This document shows, in pieces, positions 42,007 through 50,268 of a DNA stretch of 64,000 nucleotides; position 1 is the stretch's first letter, and each line of letters starts with the position of its first letter. Source of the stretch: a virus. The stretch covers positions 124,001 to 188,000 of IMG/VR virus record IMGVR_UViG_3300020477_001008; one strand, given 5' to 3'. The notes under the pieces were generated by a model, which saw only the letters and a list, made by a program, of their open reading frames with translations, was not told the origin of the DNA and made no database searches. A program made the position numbers and the translations under genes.

Positions 42007-44334
42007 ATGAATAAAGAAGCAGACCTGTACATTGTTAAACGAGACGGAAGAAAAGAATTACTTGATATTAATAAAGTACACAAAATGACTGAAGCGGCTT
42101 GTGAAGGCTTAACTGGAGTTTCATCATCACAAGTAGAAATGAATTCAGGTTTACAATTTTCAGATGGAATGTCAACACAAGACATTCAAGAAGTATTAAT
42201 TAAATCAGCAAACGACTTAATTACATTAGAAGCACCTAACTATCAGTACGTTGCTTCAAGACTACTTCTTTTCTCACTTCAAAAACACGTATTTGGAAAA
42301 TGGTTGCCATCAGATAATCATATTCCATTAAGATATTTGGTATCAAGAAATATTGAACGTGGTGTATACGATAAAGCAATATTAGATCAATTTAGTGATG
42401 ATGAATGGAATAAGTTAAATGGGTATATGAAGCACGAAAGAGATTGGGATTTTACATACGCAGGTTTAAGACAAGTTGTAGACAAATATCTAGTACAAGA
42501 TAGAAGTACAGGTGCAGTATACGAAACACCACAATATATGTATATGATGATTGCGGCAACACTATTTGCAAATTATCCATTAGATACAAGAATGCAATAC
42601 ATCAAAAAATATTATAATGCTATTTCTACTTTTAAAATTAATATACCTACACCAGTAATGGCAGGAGTAAGAACACCAATGAAACAATTTGCAAGTTGCG
42701 TTCTTGTAGAAGTTGATGATACACTTCCTTCTATTTTTTCTAGCGATATGGCTATTGGAAGATATATTGCACAAAGAGCCGGCATAGGTATTAATGCAGG
42801 TCGTATTAGAGGTATTAATTCTAAAATTAGAGGTGGTGAAGTAGCACACACAGGCGTTGTTCCATTCCTTAAAAAGTTTGAAGCAACTGTAAGATGTTGT
42901 ACACAAAACGGAGTACGTGGTGGTAGTGCTACAGTTCATTTCCCTATATGGCACCAAGAGATTGAAGACATTTTAGTTTTAAAAAATAATAAAGGTACAG
43001 AAGATAATAGAGTACGTAAACTAGATTATTCAATACAAATTAGTAAATTATTTTATGAGAGGCTATTAGCTAATGCCGATATAAGTCTTTTCTCGCCTCA
43101 CGAGGTGCCGGGTTTGTATGATGCATTTGGCACAACAGAATTTGATGATTTATATATTAAGTATGAAAAAAATAAATCAATTAGACGTAAAAAAGTTTCT
43201 GCACAAGATTTGTTTAATAACTTATTAAAAGAAAGAGCTGAAACAGGTCGTATCTATATTATGAATATTGACCATTGCAATAGTCACTCATCATTTAAAG
43301 ATAAAGTTAATATGAGTAACTTATGCCAAGAGATAACACTACCAACAGTACCAATTAATCACATTGATGGAAATGGTGAAATTGCACTTTGTATTCTTTC
43401 TGCTATTAATGTTGGTCAGATTAAAGATTTAGATGAATTAGAAAACTTATGTGATTTATCAGTTAGAGCTTTAGATGAAATTATTGATTATCAAAAGTAT
43501 CCTGTAAAGGCGGCTGAAATATCAACTAAAGCTAGAAGAAGTTTAGGAGTAGGTTATATTGGACTTGCACACTATCTAGCTAAAAATTATGTTGGCTATG
43601 ATGATAAAAAAGCATTAAAGATTGTACACGAATTATCAGAAGCATTTCAATATTATCTAGTTCAAGCATCTATGAATCTTGCACAAGAAAAAGGTAAATG
43701 TGAATATTTTGAAAGAACAAAATATGCAGATGGTAAAATGCCAATTGATCATTACAAAGAAGATTTAGATGATATTTGTAATACAAGACTAAAATTAAAC
43801 TGGGAAAAATTAAGAAAACAAGTAAAACAATTTGGTATGAGAAATTCAACATTATCAGCCCAAATGCCAAGTGAAAGTTCTTCCGTAGTTAGTAATGCTA
43901 CTAATGGAATTGAGCCACCACGTGGTTTTTTATCAGTAAAAAAATCTAAAAAAGGCCCACTAAAACAAATTGTTCCACAATATAAAACACTAAAAGATTA
44001 TTATACTTTGTTATGGGATATGGAATCAAATGATGGTTATATTAATATTGTTTCAGTAATGCAAAAGTTCTTTGATCAAGCTATATCAGGTAATTGGAGT
44101 TACAATCCAACGCAATTCGAAAATAATGAAGTACCAATGAGTGTTATGTTTAAAGATTTATTAACAACATACAAATTAGGTTGGAAAACAAGTTATTATC
44201 AAAACACATATGATTTCAAAACTGATGCTTCAGTAGAAGTAGAAGTACAACCAATACAACAAGCGGCACAAGATTTTGCAAAAGCAAATTTAGAAGTCCA
44301 AGCAGGTGATGACTGCGATGCTTGTAATATATAG
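42007..44334 (+). CDS. nrdA: Ribonucleotide reductase class Ia, large subunit
   Basis: A 775-residue NrdA that reduces ribonucleoside diphosphates. It has an N-terminal ATP-cone-like region (I-V-K-R-D-G-R-K-E-L-L-D-I-N-K-V-H), N-G-V-R-G-G-S-A-T-V-H-F-P-I-W-H-Q-E, the N-L-C-Q-E-I active-site segment with the thiyl cysteine, and a C-terminal C-D-A-C redox pair. The enzyme is B12-independent, so the cobalamin-regulated genes upstream are not explained by it. The R2 gene follows 17 nt after the stop. Confidence 0.95.
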   Translation: MNKEADLYIVKRDGRKELLDINKVHKMTEAACEGLTGVSSSQVEMNSGLQFSDGMSTQDIQEVLIKSANDLITLEAPNYQYVASRLLLFSLQKHVFGKWLPSDNHIPLRYLVSRNIERGVYDKAILDQFSDDEWNKLNGYMKHERDWDFTYAGLRQVVDKYLVQDRSTGAVYETPQYMYMMIAATLFANYPLDTRMQYIKKYYNAISTFKINIPTPVMAGVRTPMKQFASCVLVEVDDTLPSIFSSDMAIGRYIAQRAGIGINAGRIRGINSKIRGGEVAHTGVVPFLKKFEATVRCCTQNGVRGGSATVHFPIWHQEIEDILVLKNNKGTEDNRVRKLDYSIQISKLFYERLLANADISLFSPHEVPGLYDAFGTTEFDDLYIKYEKNKSIRRKKVSAQDLFNNLLKERAETGRIYIMNIDHCNSHSSFKDKVNMSNLCQEITLPTVPINHIDGNGEIALCILSAINVGQIKDLDELENLCDLSVRALDEIIDYQKYPVKAAEISTKARRSLGVGYIGLAHYLAKNYVGYDDKKALKIVHELSEAFQYYLVQASMNLAQEKGKCEYFERTKYADGKMPIDHYKEDLDDICNTRLKLNWEKLRKQVKQFGMRNSTLSAQMPSESSSVVSNATNGIEPPRGFLSVKKSKKGPLKQIVPQYKTLKDYYTLLWDMESNDGYINIVSVMQKFFDQAISGNWSYNPTQFENNEVPMSVMFKDLLTTYKLGWKTSYYQNTYDFKTDASVEVEVQPIQQAAQDFAKANLEVQAGDDCDACNI

Positions 44335-44337
44335 GAC

Positions 44338-44345
44338 AATAAATA
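44338..44345 (+). promoter_or_regulatory. Late-type octamer AATAAATA before nrdB
   Basis: AATAAATA ends 6 nt before the nrdB ATG. It may let the R2 subunit be made late in addition to read-through from nrdA. Confidence 0.4.
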
Positions 44346-44351
44346 ATTTAG

Positions 44352-45452
44352 ATGGCTAAGACAATTTTTAACAGAAACGAGATCGACTTCACTAAAGAGC
44401 CAATGTTCTTTGGTGCGGATCAGAACGTGCAAAGATATGATGTATTCAAGTATCCACAGTTTGATAAACTTAACCAAACAATGTTAGGATACTTTTGGAG
44501 ACCTGAAGAAGTAAGTTTACAAAAAGATAGAGCTGATTTTTCTACATTCAGACCAGAACAAAAACATATATTCACATCTAATTTAAAATATCAAACACTA
44601 TTAGATAGTGTACAAGGTAGAGGACCATCATTGGCATTTTTACCTTATGTTTCTAATCCAGAATTGGAAGGTTGTATTGTTACTTGGGATTTCTTTGAAA
44701 CGATACACTCAAGATCATATACACACATCATTAAAAATGTTTATCCAGATCCGTCAGAAGTATTTGATACTATATTAAATGACAAAGAGATTTTAAAAAG
44801 AGCTGTAAGTGTTACAAAAAATTATGATTCATTTAGCGAAGCGGCAGAGAACTATTTTGTAAAAGGCAAAGGTGATTTATATGATGTTAAGAAAAAATTA
44901 TATCTTGCTATGCACAATGTAAACTTATTAGAAGGCTTAAGATTTTATGTATCATTTGCTTGTACCTTTGCATTTGGTGAACTTAAACTTATGGAAGGTT
45001 CAGCAAAAATTATTAGTTTAATTGCTAGAGATGAAGCAACACACTTAAACTTGTCAACACACGTAATTAAAAATTGGCAACAAGGTGATGATAAAGATTT
45101 TACAAAGATTATCAAAGAATGTGATAGTCAAGTATACGAAATGTATAAAACCTGCGTAGAAGAAGAAAAGGCGTGGGCAAAACACTTGTTCAAAGATGGA
45201 AGTATTATTGGATTAAACGATAGACTATTATTTAAATATGTTGAGTTTATTGCTAATAAAAGATTAAAAGCACTAGGTATGGAGCCAATCTTTGAACAAC
45301 CAGTAACACAAAATCCATTACCTTGGACACAGCACTGGTTATCGTCTGCCGGTCTGCAAGTTGCACCACAAGAAACTGAAGTTGAAAGTTATATTATTGG
45401 TGGTGTTAAACAAGACGTAAACAAAGATACATTTAAAGGATTTAAATTATAA
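44352..45452 (+). CDS. nrdB: Ribonucleotide reductase class Ia, small subunit
   Basis: A 366-residue R2 protein that carries the diiron-tyrosyl radical. W-D-F-F-E-T-I-H-S-R-S-Y-T-H and I-A-R-D-E-A-T-H-L-N supply the conserved Glu/His ligands. The C-terminal tail (about 30 residues, rich in acidic and hydrophobic residues) is the NrdA-binding type. It follows nrdA and overlaps the next start by one base. Confidence 0.94.
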   Translation: MAKTIFNRNEIDFTKEPMFFGADQNVQRYDVFKYPQFDKLNQTMLGYFWRPEEVSLQKDRADFSTFRPEQKHIFTSNLKYQTLLDSVQGRGPSLAFLPYVSNPELEGCIVTWDFFETIHSRSYTHIIKNVYPDPSEVFDTILNDKEILKRAVSVTKNYDSFSEAAENYFVKGKGDLYDVKKKLYLAMHNVNLLEGLRFYVSFACTFAFGELKLMEGSAKIISLIARDEATHLNLSTHVIKNWQQGDDKDFTKIIKECDSQVYEMYKTCVEEEKAWAKHLFKDGSIIGLNDRLLFKYVEFIANKRLKALGMEPIFEQPVTQNPLPWTQHWLSSAGLQVAPQETEVESYIIGGVKQDVNKDTFKGFKL

Positions 45453-45772
45453 TGTTAAAAGAACCAATAACAAAAGATGATGTTATAGCTTTAAAACTTG
45501 TATCTGGAGAAGAAGTTATTGCTAAAGTTGTTACAAACGACGAAACAATGCTTACAGTTAATAAGCCATTAACACTAATTCATACACCAAAAGGTATAGC
45601 TATGAGTCAGTATATATTAATGCAAGATATGACTGTGCCAGTACAAATTGATAAAGAAAAAGTTATCGTAATGACTAAAGCCAATTCAATAGCTAGTGAT
45701 CAGTATACTCAAACTTTATCTTCAATTAAAAAGCCAACACCAGCTGAAAAATCAAGTATTATAACAAATTAA
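45452..45772 (+). CDS. Small Sm-like-fold hypothetical protein
   Basis: A 106-residue protein with an N-terminal segment A-L-K-L-V-S-G-E-E-V-I-A-K-V-V and further alternating strands to about residue 75. This resembles the five-stranded Sm/Lsm-like small barrels found in marine phages. The C-terminal tail is flexible. It overlaps nrdB by one base. If Sm-like, it may bind RNA; that is a guess from fold appearance. Confidence 0.6.
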   Translation: MLKEPITKDDVIALKLVSGEEVIAKVVTNDETMLTVNKPLTLIHTPKGIAMSQYILMQDMTVPVQIDKEKVIVMTKANSIASDQYTQTLSSIKKPTPAEKSSIITN

Positions 45773-45777
45773 TAACA

Positions 45778-45785
45778 GTTAAATA
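45778..45785 (+). promoter_or_regulatory. Late-type octamer GTTAAATA before 45793
   Basis: GTTAAATA lies 7 nt before the ATG of the third radical SAM gene, with no Shine-Dalgarno. Confidence 0.4.
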
Positions 45786-45792
45786 GTAGTGT

Positions 45793-46998
45793 ATGGACAC
45801 TACTAATAATAAATTTTTTTGTTTTTATCCCTTTCGTGCGATTGATGTATTAGCAGATTCGTCTGTGGTACCTTGTTGTAGATTTGATGGAAGGCACGAC
45901 AAAAGCTTACAATATGTTAATGATAAAAATTCTATAACTGATGCGTTTAATTCTGATTACTTTAATAACTTAAGAAAAAAAATGTTAGCTGGTGAAAAAG
46001 TTAACGGTTGCTGGAAATGTTATAAAGAAGACGAAGCAGGTATTAAAAGTATGAGGCTTGGCTCTGATGAATTTATGGAGCAAACTACAGATGTAGGATT
46101 AGAATTTGTAGAATTAGAATCAGGTAGGTTTTGTAATTTAAAATGTAGATCGTGTAGCCCAGCAGTTTCAAGTGGATTTCATAATGAAGTTAAGTCTTCA
46201 AAATTTATGGCTGAACATTTTGGAATAGATTTAAACAATGAAATATTAGATCCTGCAAATCAATTAAACAAATCGTTTTTATATATTTCAAAAGAACAAG
46301 CACAGAAAATAAAATATATTAAAGTTACAGGTGGGGAACCTCTATTAAGTGAATATTTTTTAAAGTATATTCAAAATCTTAATGAATGGGGTTTGTCAAA
46401 AAATATCACTTTAGAAATCTATACTAATGCATCTTTTCTACCAAAACAAAAGCTCTCAGATGCGTTAAAACCTTTTAAAAAAATTTACTTGTTTATGAGT
46501 ATTGATGCTATAGGTAAAAAATCTGATTATTTAAGATCAGGTAGCAATTGGACTACAATGGAAAAAGTTGCAAAGCATTGGTATGATTTATCAACACAAA
46601 TGAATATGGAATTAAATGTTAGTACTACAATATCTATCTATAATGTTTTATATCTAAAAGAATTAATTGATTGGATACAACAAACTATTAAAATTTCTTG
46701 GCCAAGTATAAATTTTGTACATAATCCTTCGTATATGTGTGTATCAAGCTTTAATGTTGATATTAGAAATGAAATACTTAATACACTACAAAATACTTGG
46801 GACGAAAAAACATTAACAAGTAGGCAAGCCAGAGAATATAAAAAAATTATAAATTTTGTTGAAAATACTACAGAATCTATACCTCCTCACTATTTTTTTG
46901 AAACTACAGAAACAATAGATAAAATTAGAAATGAAGATTGGAAACAACTATTTCCGGAGTTATACAGCTTATTAAGTAGGTATAAAAACAGTATATAA
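45793..46998 (+). CDS. Radical SAM protein, third of three
   Basis: A 401-residue radical SAM protein. Its C-x3-C-x2-C is C114, C118, C121 (G-R-F-C-N-L-K-C-R-S-C) and a V-T-G-G-E-P-L-L follows. The N-terminal 80 residues hold extra cysteines (C10, C28, C29, C73, C76) in a C-F-Y-P-F ... P-C-C-R-F ... C-W-K-C pattern. That looks like an N-terminally placed SPASM/twitch-type auxiliary cluster. The related phage proteins have no known substrate. It follows the RNR genes and precedes PAAR. Confidence 0.82.
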   Translation: MDTTNNKFFCFYPFRAIDVLADSSVVPCCRFDGRHDKSLQYVNDKNSITDAFNSDYFNNLRKKMLAGEKVNGCWKCYKEDEAGIKSMRLGSDEFMEQTTDVGLEFVELESGRFCNLKCRSCSPAVSSGFHNEVKSSKFMAEHFGIDLNNEILDPANQLNKSFLYISKEQAQKIKYIKVTGGEPLLSEYFLKYIQNLNEWGLSKNITLEIYTNASFLPKQKLSDALKPFKKIYLFMSIDAIGKKSDYLRSGSNWTTMEKVAKHWYDLSTQMNMELNVSTTISIYNVLYLKELIDWIQQTIKISWPSINFVHNPSYMCVSSFNVDIRNEILNTLQNTWDEKTLTSRQAREYKKIINFVENTTESIPPHYFFETTETIDKIRNEDWKQLFPELYSLLSRYKNSI

Positions 46999-47001
46999 AT
47001 A
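46994..47001 (+). promoter_or_regulatory. Late promoter TATAAATA before PAAR gene
   Basis: A perfect TATAAATA followed by CTGTT and ATG at 47007, the same layout as at gp17. Confidence 0.65.
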
Positions 47002-47006
47002 CTGTT

Positions 47007-47291
47007 ATGCCAGCGGTAACAAGATTAGGAGATGTATGTACAGGTCACGGGTGTTTTCCCTCTAGACCAAATGTGAGTGCTTCTCCGAATGTATTTGTAA
47101 ATGGAATTCCAGTTCATAGAGTAGGTGATTCCTGGGATGTTCATTGTTGTGGAGTTTGCCACTCAGGTGTATTAGCCAGTGGATCATCAACAGTATTTGC
47201 AAATGTAAAACAAGTAGGTAGAATTGGTGATGCTGTAGATTGTGGTAGCTCAGTAGCAAGTGGTTCTGGAAACGTATACGCAGGAGGATAA
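47007..47291 (+). CDS. 5.4: PAAR-domain spike tip protein (T4 gp5.4-like)
   Basis: A 94-residue PAAR protein that would cap the central tail spike and pierce the outer membrane. It begins P-A-V-T-R-L-G-D-V-C-T-G-H-G, repeats V-N-G-I-P-V-H-R-V-G-D and V-G-R-I-G-D, and has the His/Cys zinc-site region (V-H-C-C-G-V-C-H). It is transcribed late and apparently leaderless. The next gene starts 2 nt after it. Confidence 0.87.
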   Translation: MPAVTRLGDVCTGHGCFPSRPNVSASPNVFVNGIPVHRVGDSWDVHCCGVCHSGVLASGSSTVFANVKQVGRIGDAVDCGSSVASGSGNVYAGG

Positions 47292-47293
47292 AA

Positions 47294-48229
47294 ATGTCAA
47301 CAAGAAATATATGGGGTATAGGACAAGATACATTAAACTTTCCATCTGATACTATTCCAGTATCAAGTATGATGAGTGATACACAAAAGAATTTAATTAA
47401 TAGTGGATTACTTGATCAAGTTGATTTTACGGATCCTTGGGGAAGAAAATCTAAAGCATATCCTGGTTTTCAAAATCCGCATAATGATACTTTAACACAA
47501 ATTGCTAATGGCTGGAATTCAAGATTATCAGTTATGCCAGATGGTTGGAATGATAGCAACTATGCCAATAGAGCAGTTGTTGATGGAAATGCATTAGGTA
47601 ATGGTTTCAGTGCTAGAAAGTTAACTGATACAGAAATTAAAGATATTGGTTTTGTTGAAGGTATATTAAAAGACTTTACATTTTTAACTAATAGACAATC
47701 TGGTATGGACATTATGGAATATGCAAATCCTAATAGTATGTGGTCAGCATTAGGAAATACAGGTACCTATGGTGCTATGGTTGGTTTACCTACCACAGCA
47801 AGTTTTCCAACTGGTATTGTAGTTCCAGGTGTAACAAATTATCTTGGTGTTGCTAGAACTATAAATGAAATTGGACAAATTTTAAATAATGTACCAACAG
47901 GTTATACTTCTGGTCCTTGTAAATGGATAGAAGATATAATGAAAGCTGTAATGAAAGGTGGTTCAATATTAGCAGATATATTGAATAAAGTACTTGACGT
48001 ATTAGGCATCATTGGATTAGTAAACTCAATACTTGGTATGATTAAAATGTTAATGGATATGATACTTGAAGATCTAAGAACATTAGGATCAGCTATTGAA
48101 AGAATGAAGCAGGCGGCTTTATCTGGATTGTTAGAAGCATTAATGAAAGACCCTTGTATGAGATACTTAATTACGGCAGGGTTGGCAGTAGCTGGTACAG
48201 TAGCAATATTAAAAACAACCTCTCTATAA
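47294..48229 (+). CDS. Putative baseplate- or spike-associated virion protein
   Basis: A 311-residue protein directly after the PAAR gene. The N-terminal 180 residues are soluble and Asn/Gly-rich. The C-terminal 110 are hydrophobic and helical (L-D-V-L-G-I-I-G-L-V-N-S-I-L-G-M-I-K-M-L-M-D-M-I-type and a final I-T-A-G-L-A-V-A-G-T-V). It may insert in membrane at injection, or act with the spike. No enzymatic motif. Confidence 0.62.
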   Translation: MSTRNIWGIGQDTLNFPSDTIPVSSMMSDTQKNLINSGLLDQVDFTDPWGRKSKAYPGFQNPHNDTLTQIANGWNSRLSVMPDGWNDSNYANRAVVDGNALGNGFSARKLTDTEIKDIGFVEGILKDFTFLTNRQSGMDIMEYANPNSMWSALGNTGTYGAMVGLPTTASFPTGIVVPGVTNYLGVARTINEIGQILNNVPTGYTSGPCKWIEDIMKAVMKGGSILADILNKVLDVLGIIGLVNSILGMIKMLMDMILEDLRTLGSAIERMKQAALSGLLEALMKDPCMRYLITAGLAVAGTVAILKTTSL

Positions 48230-48236
48230 TTTTTTC

Positions 48237-48264
48237 TTGTTTTTTCTAAAAATTCGTGTATAAT
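48237..48264 (+). promoter_or_regulatory. Sigma70-like promoter of tmRNA
   Basis: TTGTTT (48237-48242) and TATAAT (48259-48264), 16 nt apart, with a start near 48271. Confidence 0.6.
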
Positions 48265-48270
48265 TAACAG

Positions 48271-48520
48271 ACAACGTTGAAGTTATCGTAATAGATTATA
48301 TGGACGTGGGGGCAGTACCCACCACCTCCACCATTAAGTTAAAAAGTTTTATGGGGGTGAACTAGGATCGACAGTAATTCAAAGGGTAATGGAGTTGTCC
48401 GGATGGAAGCTCGGTTAACGCGACAAACTTATAAATGCAGATGAAAATCTAGCACTTGCGGCCTAATTCGTTAGGCTAACGGGGTCCGGGGCACCTGGCA
48501 ACAGAACGCCCCACTTGTAT
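48271..48520 (+). ncRNA. ssrA: Circularly permuted (two-piece) alphaproteobacterial-type tmRNA
   Basis: The two tmRNA halves are in permuted order. The acceptor half comes first, with the T-arm-like GTGGG-GGCAGTA-CCCAC and ends CCTCCACCA at 48333. A short spacer follows, then the 5' half opens GGGGGTGA at 48353 with GGATCGACAG. The tag frame at 48437-48463 (GCA GAT GAA AAT CTA GCA CTT GCG GCC, then TAA) encodes A-D-E-N-L-A-L-A-A. Its stop lies in a GCCTAA-TTCG-TTAGGC hairpin. A GGGGC/GCCCC stem closes the end. tmRNA rescues stalled ribosomes and tags products; the LAA end is a ClpXP degron. The permuted form points to an alphaproteobacterial host. Confidence 0.88.
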
Positions 48521-48521
48521 T

Positions 48522-48800
48522 ATGATAAAAAAAATTAAAGAATTTTGGGTAACAAGTTATAAATCAGATCCGTTTGCATTTATTAATGAAATGGCTTCAA
48601 CTATTCTAATAGTTATAGGATCAGCTATTTTAACGTGGACAGTATTAGATCCAAAGCCAGAAATTTTTATTCCTTTTTATTGGGCTGGTAGTATTGCTGG
48701 ATTTATAGGAGCATATCGTAGAACTCTGCCTTGGGTAATGGTATTGACATTTTGGTTTATAATGTTAAATAGTATTGCACTTTGGAGGTTGTTTTTATAA
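48522..48800 (+). CDS. Small three-helix membrane protein
   Basis: A 92-residue protein with hydrophobic segments at about residues 27-43, 50-65 and 69-91. A P-W-V-M-V motif and two Trp near the last helix are visible. It starts just after the tmRNA and overlaps SpeD by one base. Role unknown; holin or transporter-accessory functions are possible by size only. Confidence 0.6.
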   Translation: MIKKIKEFWVTSYKSDPFAFINEMASTILIVIGSAILTWTVLDPKPEIFIPFYWAGSIAGFIGAYRRTLPWVMVLTFWFIMLNSIALWRLFL

Positions 48801-49180
48801 TGGCAGAAGTACATAAACATTTGATAATCAGAGCTGAAACTAACAAAACACCAACTGATCCAGCTTGGGCTCATCAGTGGTTAACAAAGTTAGTAAAGAA
48901 AATAGGAATGAAAATTTGTCAAGGTCCTATTACTGCTTATGTTAATGTACCTGGCAATAAAGGATTAACAGGTTTAGTAGTTATTGAAACAAGCCATATT
49001 GCTTTGCATTGTTGGGATGAAGATGAGCCAGGATTGTTACAACTTGATGTTTACACTTGTGGACCGTTAGATGAACAAATTATTTTTAATGAACTAAAAC
49101 AATTTGATCCTGTTTGTGTAGAATACAAATACCTTGATAGAAAAAGAAATTTAAAAGAAATAGATGTCAATAAAAAATAA
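48800..49180 (+). CDS. speD: S-adenosylmethionine decarboxylase (SpeD-like)
   Basis: A 126-residue protein resembling bacterial SpeD proenzymes, which self-cleave to a pyruvoyl group and decarboxylate SAM for spermidine synthesis. The G-L-T-G-L-V-V-I-E-T-S-H-I-A-L-H-C-W segment has the expected Ser before His for processing, and L-D-V-Y-T-C-G the second conserved motif. I use ATG 48800 (TAATG overlap) rather than a farther upstream ATG. Polyamines could help DNA packing; three radical SAM proteins also use SAM. Confidence 0.8.
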   Translation: MAEVHKHLIIRAETNKTPTDPAWAHQWLTKLVKKIGMKICQGPITAYVNVPGNKGLTGLVVIETSHIALHCWDEDEPGLLQLDVYTCGPLDEQIIFNELKQFDPVCVEYKYLDRKRNLKEIDVNKK

Positions 49181-49568
49181 AATAGACAATTGGGGAAAAC
49201 AATTATCAGTATTAGAAGGTATAGATAGATTACAATATCTAGTTGACCTAGCAGATAAAGAAACTTCATTGGCTAGTGATAAAAGAATAAATGCAAATAT
49301 GATACCTGGATGTGTATCTCAAATTTGGGTAGATGTTAGATTAGAAGATAATAAAGTTATTGCAGATTATGATTCAGATGCAATGATAACAAAAGGAATT
49401 ACAAGTGTAGTATGTGATTGCTTTACAGGTGCTACAAAAGAAGAAGTTAGCAATATAGTTGTAGAAGACTTTGAAAATTTAAATATTAAGCAATTATTAA
49501 CAGCACAACGACAAAATGGTTTAGGAAACCTGATCAATACAGTCATAAACAAGTCCCAGAAGTTATAA
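49164..49568 (+). CDS. sufE: SufE sulfur-transfer protein
   Basis: A 134-residue SufE, which takes persulfide sulfur from SufS for iron-sulfur assembly. Cys50 lies in M-I-P-G-C-V-S-Q-I-W, the family's active-site motif, followed by A-D-Y-D-S-D-A-M-I-T-K-G-I. It overlaps speD by 17 nt. The matching cysteine desulfurase SufS and scaffold SufB are 10-12 kb downstream. Confidence 0.88.
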   Translation: MSIKNKIDNWGKQLSVLEGIDRLQYLVDLADKETSLASDKRINANMIPGCVSQIWVDVRLEDNKVIADYDSDAMITKGITSVVCDCFTGATKEEVSNIVVEDFENLNIKQLLTAQRQNGLGNLINTVINKSQKL

Positions 49569-49595
49569 TAGTAGTTAAGTTTCTATTAACTACCC

Positions 49596-49603
49596 TTTAA
49601 ATA
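49596..49603 (+). promoter_or_regulatory. Late-type octamer TTTAAATA before ctaG
   Basis: TTTAAATA ends 4 nt before the GTG start of the CtaG gene; no Shine-Dalgarno is present. Confidence 0.4.
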
Positions 49604-49607
49604 CAAA

Positions 49608-50069
49608 GTGTCAAGCAGTAAGAGAGGCATAACCGCAATCTTCGTAGCATTAATGTTACTCATTGCAACTATACCTTTGAATCTTCATTCCAAGGCTAGT
49701 GCAAGTTCTGACAATTTTATCATAGATTTTAGAATTAATGTTTCGTATGGATTAGGTTGGCGAGTAGATACTCCAGATCCAATGACAATTATACCAGGTA
49801 AAGAATACAAAGTTAATTTAATGGCAGTAAATGATATGGATTCTACTAAAATTGCTGAAATTATGTATGGGTATTTGCCCCCTGAGTTTGCAAGATATTT
49901 TTTATTAGTAGAATGTTTTTGTTATGATACTATTAAATTAAAAGCAAAAAGAATAATTGAATTGCCAGTTGTTTTTATTATTGATCCAGCTATATTAAAA
50001 GATAGAAAATTTAGGAAAGATAAAAATATAACAATAAGATTCAATTTCTACCCACAGATAAAACGTTGA
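49608..50069 (+). CDS. ctaG: Cytochrome c oxidase copper chaperone CtaG/Cox11
   Basis: A 153-residue protein, starting GTG, with one N-terminal transmembrane segment (about residues 7-25) and a periplasmic domain. The family markers are N-V-S-Y-G-L-G-W-R, P-G-K-E-Y and the copper-binding E-C-F-C-Y followed by L-P-V-V-F-I-I-D-P. CtaG delivers copper to the CuB centre of cytochrome c oxidase. At 153 residues it is slightly short, and the N-terminal copper-binding Cys of the family is not evident. A respiratory assembly factor in a phage genome is unusual. Confidence 0.85.
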   Translation: MSSSKRGITAIFVALMLLIATIPLNLHSKASASSDNFIIDFRINVSYGLGWRVDTPDPMTIIPGKEYKVNLMAVNDMDSTKIAEIMYGYLPPEFARYFLLVECFCYDTIKLKAKRIIELPVVFIIDPAILKDRKFRKDKNITIRFNFYPQIKR

Positions 50070-50094
50070 CTAAAACATAATTATATCATATAAT
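50066..50094 (+). promoter_or_regulatory. Sigma70-like promoter of the RNase P RNA-tRNA-Ser unit
   Basis: TTGACT (50066-50071, overlapping the ctaG stop) and TATAAT (50089-50094), 17 nt apart. The predicted start near 50101 coincides with the start of helix P1 of the RNase P RNA. Confidence 0.75.
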
Positions 50095-50100
50095 AGTTTT

Positions 50101-50260
50101 AATGAGTGTAATCGGACTATCGCTGGTAACAGAGGAAAGTCAGGACACAGGTGGATATGTGCAAGTCCAAATAGAGTGTTAACAACCACCGGGACACAGG
50201 GTAGGACGCAAAGGTAGATGATAGTCTAAAACAGAATCCTGCTTACGGATTATACTCATT
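50101..50260 (+). ncRNA. rnpB: Miniature RNase P RNA
   Basis: The universally conserved segments GAGGAAAGTC (50132-50141) and ACAGAATCCTGCTTA (50231-50245) are present in the right order. CAGGA/TCCTG can form helix P4, and the ends (50101-50113 and 50248-50260) form a 13-bp P1 with one G-U. The whole molecule is only about 160 nt, against about 350-400 in bacteria, so the specificity domain is largely missing. It would cut tRNA 5' leaders. The promoter before it and tRNA-Ser 8 nt after it suggest one transcript. Confidence 0.85.
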
Positions 50261-50268
50261 ACTAACCC

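Noticed and set aside
42007-45452. B12-dependent (class II) ribonucleotide reductase to explain the cobalamin unit
   Set aside because: The genes encode class Ia NrdA and NrdB with a diiron R2 subunit, which do not need B12.
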